NCBI RefSeq assembly: GCF_032116555.1
Contig: NZ_CP134949.1
Location: 1,302,001 to 1,366,000 of the forward strand
Source: Halobaculum sp. XH14
GTDB lineage: Archaea > Halobacteriota > Halobacteria > Halobacteriales > Haloferacaceae
DNA length: 64,000 nt
Direction of reading: 5' to 3'
Both the position numbers and the translations under genes were made by a program. Below the pieces are notes generated by a model. It saw nothing but the letters and a program-made list of their open reading frames with translations. It was not told the DNA's origin and made no database searches. Each line of letters begins with the position of its first letter. The stretch's first letter is position 1. This document shows positions 45,828-54,052 of the stretch, one piece after another.

Positions 45828-46310
45828 GTCTGCCCTCCGTCGTGTCCGACGGATTCGCGGCGCGACCCCCGCTGCTGCCGACCGCGTGACCGGACGCCCG
45901 CGGGGCTTCCGACCGACAGTTCGAACTGCGGTCGCGGGGGTATAGTTATAATATTCCATATGGTTTCGGGGCCGAGCTTACCGTCCGGAAAGCTCGACGT
46001 TTATCCAAAGGACGGTGACCGCTTCCGGACTGGATGCCGGTTTTCTGACCGTCGGTTCCGACGTGATGGTACGGGATACTGACGAGGTTCGACGGTCGTC
46101 GGTCACAGTTCGAGGCGTGCCCTCGCCTCCGTGTCGACGACTCGTCGCCGCGGGTCGGGTCTCGGATCCGTCGAGCAGTCCCGGGTCGCGAGTCCGAGTC
46201 CGGACGACCGGTTTTTCCGTTCCGCGGTCGGTACGTCGGACGGTAACGACGGATTACGCCGACGGGGCCGGCGTCGGATCCGGCCGACGATCGACCCGAG
46301 CGATCCGTTC
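45828..46310. other. Upstream region of the sulfatase; no gene seen
   Basis: The half nearest the sulfatase carries its promoter elements (see separate entry). From about 45970 to 46310 I see only GC-rich sequence with no gene. The AI-2E-family gene ends at 46311. Confidence 0.4.
45917..45963 (-). promoter_or_regulatory. Sulfatase promoter with palindromic operator candidate
   Basis: On the minus strand an AT-rich ATATTATAACTATACC (about 45940-45955) is a good TATA region. It is flanked upstream by CCATATGG (45956-45963) and followed by the perfect palindrome CAGTTCGAACTG (45917-45928) near the expected transcript start. A repressor binding there would block initiation. The leader to the ATG at 45827 would then be about 90 bases. 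Confidence 0.5.
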
Positions 46311-47627
46311 TCAGGCCCGCTCGTCCCCGGCGTCCTCGGCAGTCCCCGATTCATCGCACTCCGGTCCGCCGTTCTCGCCCGTTCCTGGTCCCTCGTCTCC
46401 CGATCCGGCGCTCTCGCGCTCGTCCGCGTCCCCCCCGCCGCTTTCGCTCGCTCCGCCGCCCGTGTCGCGCCCCCTGCTCGGGTCGTCATCCTCGGCTTCC
46501 GTCGGTCGCGCCCCCACCGACTCGCCCATCGACACCGCCGGCGTCAGCGGGCGGCCCGAGACGAGTTCGGGCAGGACGATCCGGACGGTCTCGAGCAGCA
46601 GGACGAACAGGATGGGGAGCAGGAAGAACCCGTACCAACCGAACAGGATGGGGCCCAGCAGGTAGGCGAACAGCAGCACCATCACGTCGAGGTCCCGACC
46701 GGTGATGTACGGCTGGAGGAACGTCTGCGGGAGGATGTCCAGGACGAGGAAGTAGGCGACGAGCACGCCGCCGACGAAGACGAGTCCCCTCCCGTCCATG
46801 CGCAGGGATCCGAACGCGAGGTAGGCGACGACCGGCAGGTAGACGACCTTGCCGACGACGATGGGGATCAGGCTGGCGACGCCGGTGAGGAACGCGAGCA
46901 CGAGCACCATCGGGACCGCCAGCCCCCGGGGGGCGAGCAGGTTCGTGCCGAAGTAGGCGACGGCGGCCACGACGGTCATGGCGAGGACGAACAGGAAGTT
47001 GCCGAAGAACACGGATTCGAGGTCCTCGTCGACGGCCGACGCGTAGGCGAACGCCGTCGTGTCCCGGCCGCCGAACAGCCGGACCAGCCCGGCCGACAGC
47101 GCGTCGTCGTTCTTCAACAGGAAGTACGACAGGGTCACCGACAGCGAGAGCAACAGCAGTCCGCCGATGACCGCCGTGACGGTGGTCACCCCCGCCTGCA
47201 GGATGGTCCGTGCGGTCCGCTGTGGGTCGGTGATGGCCCGTCTCGGGTTCCGAACCGTCGAGAGGAGCGTCCGCCGCTGTTCGGGCGAAAGCGCCTGCAG
47301 GGACTCACCGAGGAACGGGACGCCCGCGCCCCCGCCGAGTAACTGCTGGGCCTGCTGGAACAGCTGAAACCCGGCGTACCCGAGCATGAGGAGGATCGGG
47401 ACGAGCACGACCAGGATGGTGAGCCAGGCCGCGATCCCGTCCGAGTCGATCCTCGTCGAGAGCCGCCGGTAGATCGGTCGGGTGGCGTAGTAGCCGAACA
47501 CCCCCAGCACCAGGATGCCGACGAACGAGTAGGCGACGAACGCGGCCGCCAGGCCGAGTAGCCCGGTGAACGCCCACCAGCCGATGCGGGTCCGTCGTTC
47601 CCGGGGGCCTCGGTCGGCGTCGGTCAT
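46311..47627 (-). CDS. AI-2E-family (TqsA/PerM-like) transporter
   Basis: This 438-residue permease has about seven to eight helices in the family pattern: an N-terminal pair (WWAFTGLLGLAAAFVAYSFVGILVLGVFGYY), a soluble stretch, then PMVLVLAFLTGVASLIPIVVGKVVYLP and a long last segment. It ends in a disordered acidic Gly/Ser/Asp-rich tail of about 70 residues. Family members export small molecules such as autoinducer-2 or Na+. The ATG at 47627 starts the conserved part. Its link to the sulfatase block is positional only. Confidence 0.82.
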   Translation of the reverse strand: MTDADRGPRERRTRIGWWAFTGLLGLAAAFVAYSFVGILVLGVFGYYATRPIYRRLSTRIDSDGIAAWLTILVVLVPILLMLGYAGFQLFQQAQQLLGGGAGVPFLGESLQALSPEQRRTLLSTVRNPRRAITDPQRTARTILQAGVTTVTAVIGGLLLLSLSVTLSYFLLKNDDALSAGLVRLFGGRDTTAFAYASAVDEDLESVFFGNFLFVLAMTVVAAVAYFGTNLLAPRGLAVPMVLVLAFLTGVASLIPIVVGKVVYLPVVAYLAFGSLRMDGRGLVFVGGVLVAYFLVLDILPQTFLQPYITGRDLDVMVLLFAYLLGPILFGWYGFFLLPILFVLLLETVRIVLPELVSGRPLTPAVSMGESVGARPTEAEDDDPSRGRDTGGGASESGGGDADERESAGSGDEGPGTGENGGPECDESGTAEDAGDERA

Positions 47628-47945
47628 CGGCGGCGAGGTGGCGACCGGATCGACGGCGGGGCGACGTCGCGTCCGTGGCTCGCCGGGCCACCGGACGAGT
47701 ATCGACGGCGGGAGTTCACCCGTCCCCGCGACCCGCCGAGGACCCGCCGACTCCCGTGAGTTCGACCGTCTCCCCTCGGTCACCCGTACGGCGTGTTTCG
47801 AGCGCGGGCGGCGTCGGGGTCGCCCGGACGGGACGGGTCGGCGATGCTGTCACGGCTCGCACGGTCGGCTCGAACCCACTTTGCAAATCGGTGCTTACCG
47901 GCCGGCTCCCGGCCGCCGTCGACGGACGCGGGTCGAGCGGCCGGA
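47628..47945. other. Interval between the AI-2E-like and HisG-like genes
   Basis: No gene is credible in these 318 bases. An AT-rich TTTGCAAAT at about 47880-47888 is the only conspicuous low-GC spot. The AI-2E promoter should lie near 47630-47700, but I see no clear box there. Confidence 0.3.
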
Positions 47946-48845
47946 TCAGTCCGCGCGGATCGCGGTCTCGACGCCCCTGCCGAGCGCCGACTTCAGCCGG
48001 TCGGTCGCGCCGGTCGCCTCGGCCTCGTTCTCCAGCAGGACGGTCTCGCTCGGGAACAGGTCCTCCCCGAGCACCAGCCCGTGGTCGCGGGCGGTCCCGC
48101 CGGTGACAGTGAGGTACACGCCGAGTCCGGCCTCGGCGATGGCCGCCTCCTCCTCGGCGGCCGCGTCGGGGTACACGAACTCGACGTCGTCGAGCGTGTC
48201 GGTCCCGAGCACGGCTTCGACCAGCCGCTCGTACCGCGGGGAGATACAGAGCGGGCCATCGTAGTCGGCGACGAACGAACGGTCGAGGTCGACGCCGGCC
48301 GGAAGCGTCCCCGGCGTCGCCATCAGGGTGTGGCGCACGGTGTCGCCGAGCCCCGTCGAGACGCGAACGTCCGTGTCGCGCGGGTCGATGCGAGCGTTCA
48401 CGTCCGAGAGCCCGGCCAGCCCGTGGGGGCGGAGCTGGACGACCTCCTCCAGCACGAGGTCGGCCGAGTCGAACCCGAGTGCGAACTCGTGGGTGCGGAG
48501 CGCCCTGAACGGCTCCTCCCTGCCGACGAGCAGCACGTCGATCCCGGCGACGGGCAGGCGGGCGCTGTCGAAGACGACCCGGCGCGGGTGGCCCTCCCGG
48601 TCGTCGCGCACGAGGGTGTACTCCGGGCCGTCCTCACCGTGCTCGCTGTACTCGGCCAGTCGGTCGTACACCGAACGGTCGGCGGGCTGTGCCCCCTTGG
48701 TGATGGCCTTCTCGTAGCGGAGCGTCGACGACACGTCGTCGGCCAGCGCCGCGGCCGCCGGCCCGCCGACCGCCGCGAGGCGTTCGAGCGCCGCCTCCAG
48801 GGGTCGCCCCTTCCGTGGCACCGCCACCGCGACCGGTCCTGTCAT
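47946..48845 (-). CDS. HisG-like (ATP phosphoribosyltransferase) paralogue
   Basis: This 299-residue protein opens AVAVPRKGRPLEAAL, like HisG's IAVPKKGRL. Its second half (LCISPRYERLVEAVLGT, then YPDAAAEEEAAIAEAGLGVYLTVTGGTARDHGLVL) aligns by eye to the HisG segment containing the PRPP loop. Here the loop reads TVTGGTARDHG where HisG usually has xSTGTTLRxNG. It may be a diverged relative with another substrate, not the histidine enzyme itself. Confidence 0.6.
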   Translation of the reverse strand: MTGPVAVAVPRKGRPLEAALERLAAVGGPAAAALADDVSSTLRYEKAITKGAQPADRSVYDRLAEYSEHGEDGPEYTLVRDDREGHPRRVVFDSARLPVAGIDVLLVGREEPFRALRTHEFALGFDSADLVLEEVVQLRPHGLAGLSDVNARIDPRDTDVRVSTGLGDTVRHTLMATPGTLPAGVDLDRSFVADYDGPLCISPRYERLVEAVLGTDTLDDVEFVYPDAAAEEEAAIAEAGLGVYLTVTGGTARDHGLVLGEDLFPSETVLLENEAEATGATDRLKSALGRGVETAIRAD

Positions 48846-48891
48846 TGTCCGTCCAACGGGGTCACACGTCAAAAACGGCGCGCTTCGGGCG

Positions 48892-50448
48892 TTATTCCGC
48901 GTCTCCGTTCCCCTCGTCCATGCCGGGGGCCCCGGCGCCGCCGGCGCCGAACACCGACGAGAGCCGCTCGCGGAACGCCTCGAACTCCTCGAGCTCCGTG
49001 TGCATCTCCGCGAGGTCGGCGCGGAGTTCGCCGACCTCCTCGTCCATCATCGCGGAGAGCGATTCGAGCTCGTCCTCGACGTCGGCCATCTCGTCGCGGA
49101 CCTCCGCGACGGCGTCGTCCTCCTCGGCGACCTCGTCCTGGAGCTCCTCCAGTTCGGATCGGATCTCCGCGACGGACGCCTCCAGCCCCTCGGCACGCTC
49201 CGCCACGTCGTCGGTGACGTCGTCGACGGCTCCGCGAACGTCCTCGACGTCGTCGAAGAGTTCCGCGCGTTCGGCCGCCGCGCTCTCGACGTCGGCCTCG
49301 ACGTCGTCGAGCGCGTCGCGGACCTCGGTCACGTCGGCCTGCAGCCCCTCGATGAGGTCGTCAGCGGTGCCGTTCTCGTCGATGAACTCCTCGAGCGCGT
49401 CGGTGTACGCGGCCAGATCCTCGACCGTCGACTGCAGCCGGGAGATGCGCGCGTCGACGCTCGTCGCGTGGTCGAGTTCGAGTTCGCGCTTCAGGAGTTC
49501 GCGGTCCGCCTCGGACACCTCGCCCGAGCGGAGTTCCGTGGCGAGCGCCGCCGCGATGCCGCCCGCGGCCGCTTGCGTCGCCCCCGCGCCGGCGTCGCCG
49601 GTCGGCTCGGTCACGTCGGGGTCCTCCGCCAGGCCGAGGTCGTCCTCGCCGGCTTCCTCCGTCGGCACGTCGAGGCCGCCCTCGTCGGCGTCCCCCTCGT
49701 CTGCGTCGAGTTCGGCTCCCGAGTCGTCCGAGCCGTCGTCGTCATCGTCGGCGGGTTCATCGTCGTCGTCCGCCGCTTCGAGCGGGTCGGCGAGCGGGTC
49801 CGGATCGTCGCCGACGGCGTCGGCCACCGCGTCGTCGTCCGCGGCCTGCTCGGGGTCCTCGTCCTCGTCCGCAGCCGGGTCGGTGAGCCCGAGGTCGTCC
49901 TCGGCGGCCGCGAGATCGATCGTCGCGTCGTTCGACCCCTCGGCTTCGGAGATCGCACCGGGCCCGGACGCGGGGGCGTCCTCGTCGCCCGGGATGGCGT
50001 CGCGGTCGCCCGAAAGCACGTCCCGGACGACCTGGGAGGAGTCCTCGCCGATGACGTCGGCGACGTCGCCGACCGGGTCGGCGTCCTCGTCCACCTCCTC
50101 GATGGTCGGCTCCCCGAGGAACGACGCGCCCGTGCTCGGATCGTCCGTCCGGATGCCGTACACCGTCGTCACTTCCTCGCCCGGTTCGAGCCGTCGGCGG
50201 TACTCGACGCGGTGGTCCTGGTAGGCAGTCCAGTGTTCGGACTCGTACTCCGGGTGGAAGCCGACCCGGTCCATCGGGAAGTCCTCCGGGATCTCGTCGA
50301 CGAGTCGGAACTCGGCCGGATCGTCCCGCTCGGTCCGGAGGGTGAACGCGACTGCGGGCACGGGGAATTCGTCCGCGGTGAAGCGCTTTTCGACGGTGAC
50401 CCCGTCGTGCTGGACGACGGTGTCGTCAAGATCGGACCCCTGACTCAT
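48892..50448 (-). CDS. Acidic protein with N-terminal beta domain and long C-terminal coiled coil
   Basis: This 518-residue protein has three parts. Residues 1-105 form a domain with VEKRFTADEFPVPAVAFTLR and EYRRRLEPGEEVTTVYGIRT. About 105-290 is a disordered, very acidic linker (runs of D and E). About 300-505 is heptad-rich coiled coil (ISRLQSTVEDLAAYTDALEEF onward). No membrane segment is seen. Similar architectures occur in haloarchaeal cytoskeletal or signalling scaffolds, but no function can be assigned. Confidence 0.75.
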   Translation of the reverse strand: MSQGSDLDDTVVQHDGVTVEKRFTADEFPVPAVAFTLRTERDDPAEFRLVDEIPEDFPMDRVGFHPEYESEHWTAYQDHRVEYRRRLEPGEEVTTVYGIRTDDPSTGASFLGEPTIEEVDEDADPVGDVADVIGEDSSQVVRDVLSGDRDAIPGDEDAPASGPGAISEAEGSNDATIDLAAAEDDLGLTDPAADEDEDPEQAADDDAVADAVGDDPDPLADPLEAADDDDEPADDDDDGSDDSGAELDADEGDADEGGLDVPTEEAGEDDLGLAEDPDVTEPTGDAGAGATQAAAGGIAAALATELRSGEVSEADRELLKRELELDHATSVDARISRLQSTVEDLAAYTDALEEFIDENGTADDLIEGLQADVTEVRDALDDVEADVESAAAERAELFDDVEDVRGAVDDVTDDVAERAEGLEASVAEIRSELEELQDEVAEEDDAVAEVRDEMADVEDELESLSAMMDEEVGELRADLAEMHTELEEFEAFRERLSSVFGAGGAGAPGMDEGNGDAE

Positions 50449-50524
50449 GGCTACACCCACCTCGAGGCGACATAAAAAGGCCACGGGCCGATTCTCAGAC
50501 GACGAAGCCGTCGGGGGCCGCGAC

Positions 50525-50971
50525 TCACTCGGTGACGACCGTCACGGGAACGGTCGCGTCGAGGATCACCCGCTGGGTGTCGTCGCCGAACAGCGCCTTC
50601 CCCGTCGGCGAGCGTTTGTTCCCGGTCAGGAAGACGTGATCACAGTCGCGTTTGCCAGCCTCGGTGAGGACCGTCTCGGCCCGGTCGCCCACGCTCCCCA
50701 CGGCGTCGTACTCGACGTCGATGCCGTCGAGCACCTCCCGGCCGATGTCGCCCGCGTAGCTTCGGGCACCTTCGACCGCCTGCCCGACGCTGTAGGTCGC
50801 GCTCGTCCCCGCGACTTTCGCCAGCTGCTCGCGCTGTTCGTCGTACTCCTCCTCGTCGGTCACGTGGATGAGCGTCAGGTCGGCACCGACGCCCTCGGCG
50901 AGTTCCCCCGCCTCACGGACGAGCCGCTTTGCCGTCTCCGTCGGGCCGACGACCGCGAGTGCGTGATCCAT
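50525..50971 (-). CDS. Universal stress protein (UspA family)
   Basis: This 148-residue Usp fold protein starts MDHALAVVGPTETAKRLV and ends RVILDATVPVTVVTE. The ATP-binding GxxGxxxxGS loop is replaced by TGNKRSPTGKALFGDDTQ, which retains only part of the motif, so nucleotide binding is uncertain. It lies just upstream of the acidic coiled-coil gene's start, on the same strand. Confidence 0.85.
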   Translation of the reverse strand: MDHALAVVGPTETAKRLVREAGELAEGVGADLTLIHVTDEEEYDEQREQLAKVAGTSATYSVGQAVEGARSYAGDIGREVLDGIDVEYDAVGSVGDRAETVLTEAGKRDCDHVFLTGNKRSPTGKALFGDDTQRVILDATVPVTVVTE

Positions 50972-51032
50972 GCCCGCCGACTCGGCAGGTCGCCCCAAAA
51001 ATATAGTGGCTGTCCGGCGGTCGCCGGGAGCG

Positions 51033-51467
51033 CTACTCGGTCAGTGGCTCCCGCCCGAGTTGCCCGAGCATGCCGAACACGTCGACGGTCGCCCACCGCT
51101 CGGCGACTCCCGTCCTCGACCCGAACGACGCTGATCACCATGACGTCGATCTGGTTGCCGGTCGGTTCGATTCCCATGAACGGCCCCTCGTGGGTCCCCG
51201 TCGCGCGGCCCCAGATGGAGACCAGGTCGTCCTCCGCGATGTAGCGGTCGACGGCGAGGGTGAGATCGGGGAACGCCTCGTGGTACCCCCGGATGAACTG
51301 CTTGAACTCCGAGAGCGGCTCCTCCCCGTCGCCGGTCGGGTCGTGGTAGCGCTGTGTTCGGTGAGTATCTCGTCCATCGCGTCCGTGTCGCCGTCGTTCC
51401 ACGCGACCTCGACGTCGCGGCGGGCGACCTCCTTCGGGTCGAGTTCGTCGGTCCCCATACCAGCCAT
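51033..51467 (-). pseudogene. SnoaL-like ester cyclase, broken by two frameshifts
   Basis: Three consecutive frames together spell a SnoaL-type polyketide/ester cyclase. The N-terminal part (51354-51467) reads MGTDELDPKEVARRD. The middle part (51109-51353) includes FKQFIRGYHEAFPDLTL, the GRATGTHEGPFMG core and QIDVMVISVVRVEDG. The C-terminal part (51033-51107) reads VAERWATVDVFGMLGQLG. The breaks are near 51352 and 51108. Either the gene is recently inactivated or the assembly has two indels. Confidence 0.7.
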
Positions 51468-51520
51468 ACGATTCGGGACCACGAGGCTGTTGCCCGCACC
51501 CCGGTCCCGCCGTGGCGAAC

Positions 51521-52360
51521 TCAGAGGTCGACGCGGTCCCCGATCTCGACGATCTCCAGGCGTTCCGGGTGCTCGAAGCTCCCCGCGTGCTCGTGGAGCG
51601 CGGTCGGGTCCGCCGTCATCCCCTTCCACATGTCCCAGTGGCTCGGGAGCAGCCGGTCTGCCCCCAGCGCGCTGGCGATCTCGACCGCCTCGTTCTCGTC
51701 GCTGTACCACTTCCTCACGCGCGGTTCGCCCGTCTCCTTGTCCGGAATCCGGCCGACCGAGCCGAACGCGACGACCGCTAGGTCGACGTCGTACGCCTCG
51801 CCGACCGACTCGAACCCGTCGTGGGGCTTCGTGTCGCCGCCGTGGAACAGCGTCCCCGCCTCGTGCTGGATCACGTAGCCGACCGGGTGGCTCGCGTCGC
51901 CGTCGTTCACCTCGACCACGTCGACGTCGAACGTGCCGAACGACACCGAGTCGCCCTCGGCGAGTTCGACGAACTGGTCCTCGGTCACGTCCCAGTGGTC
52001 GGTCCAGGCCTCCGCCTCGCGGGCGACCGCGAGCGAGTCGTCCGGGCCGTACAGCGACGCGCCAGTGCCGGCCAGGATCGGTGCCTGCGAGGGACCGTGG
52101 ACGTGGTCGGTGTGCTCGTGGGTGGCCAGCACTGCGTCGGCTTCGCTCACGTCGGCCGGGTCGAACGGGACGGGAATCATCCGGACCGTCCGCGGCGGGT
52201 CGCCGGTGCCGAGGTAGGGGTCGATCCAGAGCGTCGTCCCGTCGTCCGCCTTCACGGCGAAGCCGTTGCAGCCGAGATACCAGAGCGCGACGCCCTCGGG
52301 TTCGGCGGACTCGACCGCACGCGGGAGCCAGTCGCCCCAGTCGGAGGTGGTGTCTGCCAT
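51521..52360 (-). CDS. Metallo-beta-lactamase-fold hydrolase (UlaG-like)
   Basis: This 279-residue MBL hydrolase has the metal motif THEHTDH at about residues 81-87 and a further histidine in LFHGGDTKPHDGF. It also has WIDPYLG and LPSHWDMWKGM, as in UlaG-type lactonases. A purine-rich CAGGTG about six bases upstream supports the ATG at 52360 rather than the GTG at 52369. The substrate is unknown. Confidence 0.86.
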   Translation of the reverse strand: MADTTSDWGDWLPRAVESAEPEGVALWYLGCNGFAVKADDGTTLWIDPYLGTGDPPRTVRMIPVPFDPADVSEADAVLATHEHTDHVHGPSQAPILAGTGASLYGPDDSLAVAREAEAWTDHWDVTEDQFVELAEGDSVSFGTFDVDVVEVNDGDASHPVGYVIQHEAGTLFHGGDTKPHDGFESVGEAYDVDLAVVAFGSVGRIPDKETGEPRVRKWYSDENEAVEIASALGADRLLPSHWDMWKGMTADPTALHEHAGSFEHPERLEIVEIGDRVDL

Positions 52361-52537
52361 GGTTTTCACCTGCCGTGCCGGGGACTAAGCGTTGTCCACT
52401 CCGCCCGTTCTCGCCGGCGATGCGCCGCCCCGAAGACGTGTCGTTAATTCCCGGACTCGCACCAATGGACGGCCCACGCCGCGGGTTCCGACCGGAACGC
52501 ACCGACCAGTTTTCCCCTCGCGGGACGACCCCGAAAC

Positions 52538-53305
52538 ATGGACGGTGACCCACGATCAGCGCTCGCCTCGCTGGCCGAGGAGGTCCGCGCGGCCGACCGC
52601 GCCGTCGCGCTGACCGGAGCCGGCGTCAGCGCCGCCTCCGGAATCCCGACGTTCCGAGGCGATGACGGCGTCTGGGGCGACCAGTTCGACCCCGCCGCGT
52701 TTCACGTCGACCGGTCCCGCCGGGACCCGGCCGGCTTCTGGAGCGACCGTCTGGAACTCCACGAGACGATGTACGCCGCGGACCCGGAGCCCAACGACGC
52801 CCATCGCGCGCTCGCACGGCTCGAACGCGAGGGGTCGCTCGACGCGGTGGTGACCCAGAACACCGACGGGCTTCACGCCCGCGCCGGCAGCACGACGGTC
52901 GAACTCCACGGCAACGCCCGGCGGGTCGTCTGCACGGGCTGTGGGGAGACAGTCGACGCCGCGCCGGTCCGCGAACGCACTCGGTCGGGGGAACTGCCGC
53001 CGCGCTGTGGCGCCTGCGACGGCCCGCTGAAACCCGACGTCGTGCTGTTCGGCGAACGGCTGCCCCCGGCGGCGTTCGCCGAGGCCCGGGAGTTCGCCCG
53101 CGAGGCGGACGTCGTCCTCGCCGTGGGCTCCTCGCTGACGGTCGAACCGGCCGCCTCGCTGGCGACGGCCGGCGACGGCACGCTCGCGGTCGTCAACTTC
53201 GACCCGACGCCGTACGACGACCGCGCCGAGTACGTCTTCCGCGAGGATCTGACCGACGTGCTCCCGGAACTCCTCGCGCGGGTCGGCACGGCCGAGGACG
53301 GGTGA
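52538..53305 (+). CDS. Sir2-family NAD-dependent protein deacylase
   Basis: This 255-residue sirtuin removes acyl groups from lysines using NAD. It carries TGAGVSAASGIPTFRG at about residues 28-43, the TQNTDGLH catalytic stretch at about 107-114, and the catalytic His in VELHGNARR. Four zinc cysteines lie in CTGC and CGAC. In haloarchaea sirtuins act on metabolic enzymes such as acyl-CoA synthetases and on chromatin proteins; which apply here is unknown. Confidence 0.93.
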   Translation: MDGDPRSALASLAEEVRAADRAVALTGAGVSAASGIPTFRGDDGVWGDQFDPAAFHVDRSRRDPAGFWSDRLELHETMYAADPEPNDAHRALARLEREGSLDAVVTQNTDGLHARAGSTTVELHGNARRVVCTGCGETVDAAPVRERTRSGELPPRCGACDGPLKPDVVLFGERLPPAAFAEAREFAREADVVLAVGSSLTVEPAASLATAGDGTLAVVNFDPTPYDDRAEYVFREDLTDVLPELLARVGTAEDG

Positions 53306-53407
53306 GTCGGTGACGGGTCCGTCGAGAACGGTGACCCGGCGCCAGTTTCGGAGTGAACGGCCGGGGCAGGGACGGGTACGCGGAGAACGGGTCCGTCGCG
53401 GCTCCGT

Positions 53408-53971
53408 TCACCCGCGCCAGGAGACGTAGAGGGACTTCCCGACCATCCCGGTGCCGAACATCGTCGCGACGGTCGTGATGAGGTTCCCGAGGATCGGGAT
53501 CGCGGCCAGCAGGCCGAGTACGACGGCGCCGACGAGCGCCGCCTTCCCCGACACTTCGCCACGCTCGCCGCCGAGCACGGCTCCGAGGGTGACGACGGTC
53601 ACCGCGGTGCCGACGATGCCGATCGGGATGAGCAGCAGGATTCCGGGGATCGTCACGACGAGGCCGATGATCGTGAACGCGAGCAGGACGAGCACGATCG
53701 GGACGAGGATCGTCATCACCAGCCCCCAGCCGAAGGCCGCGATCGGGTCCTCGCGGATCTCGGTGCTCAGTTCGGTGGCGTACTGCGGGCCGAGCGCGAC
53801 GAGCGCGCCGCCGAGCAGGAGGTAGACGACGAGGCTGACGACGAGTCGGAGTCCGATCCTGGTTCCGAGTCCGAGCGCCGCGTCGCCCGGCGACTGTGCG
53901 CTGACCGTTCCGACGAGCGCGAGCGCCGCGACCGCGGCGCTCGCGCGAACGAGCGTTCGTGCGGAGGGCAT
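53408..53971 (-). CDS. Membrane protein with signal peptide and about four helices
   Basis: This 187-residue protein has a cleavable-looking signal (about residues 1-25, ending TVSAQS). Helices follow at about 38-62, 86-118 and 120-140, and a late pair at about 144-170. The long Val/Ile/Gly-rich middle part is unusual, reading like a small channel or assembly factor. No family is recognised. Confidence 0.65.
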   Translation of the reverse strand: MPSARTLVRASAAVAALALVGTVSAQSPGDAALGLGTRIGLRLVVSLVVYLLLGGALVALGPQYATELSTEIREDPIAAFGWGLVMTILVPIVLVLLAFTIIGLVVTIPGILLLIPIGIVGTAVTVVTLGAVLGGERGEVSGKAALVGAVVLGLLAAIPILGNLITTVATMFGTGMVGKSLYVSWRG

Positions 53972-54052
53972 CGCCGGAAGGACCTCGCGCGATGCTAAAT
54001 TCTTTGGGATATCGACGTCCGGGGACCGTCGCCGGTCACCGATCCGTCGGGC

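Noticed and set aside
49000-50475. 491-codon plus-strand frame opposite the acidic coiled-coil gene
   Set aside because: It is antisense to runs of GAC/GAG codons and reads as Val/Arg/Gly repeats.
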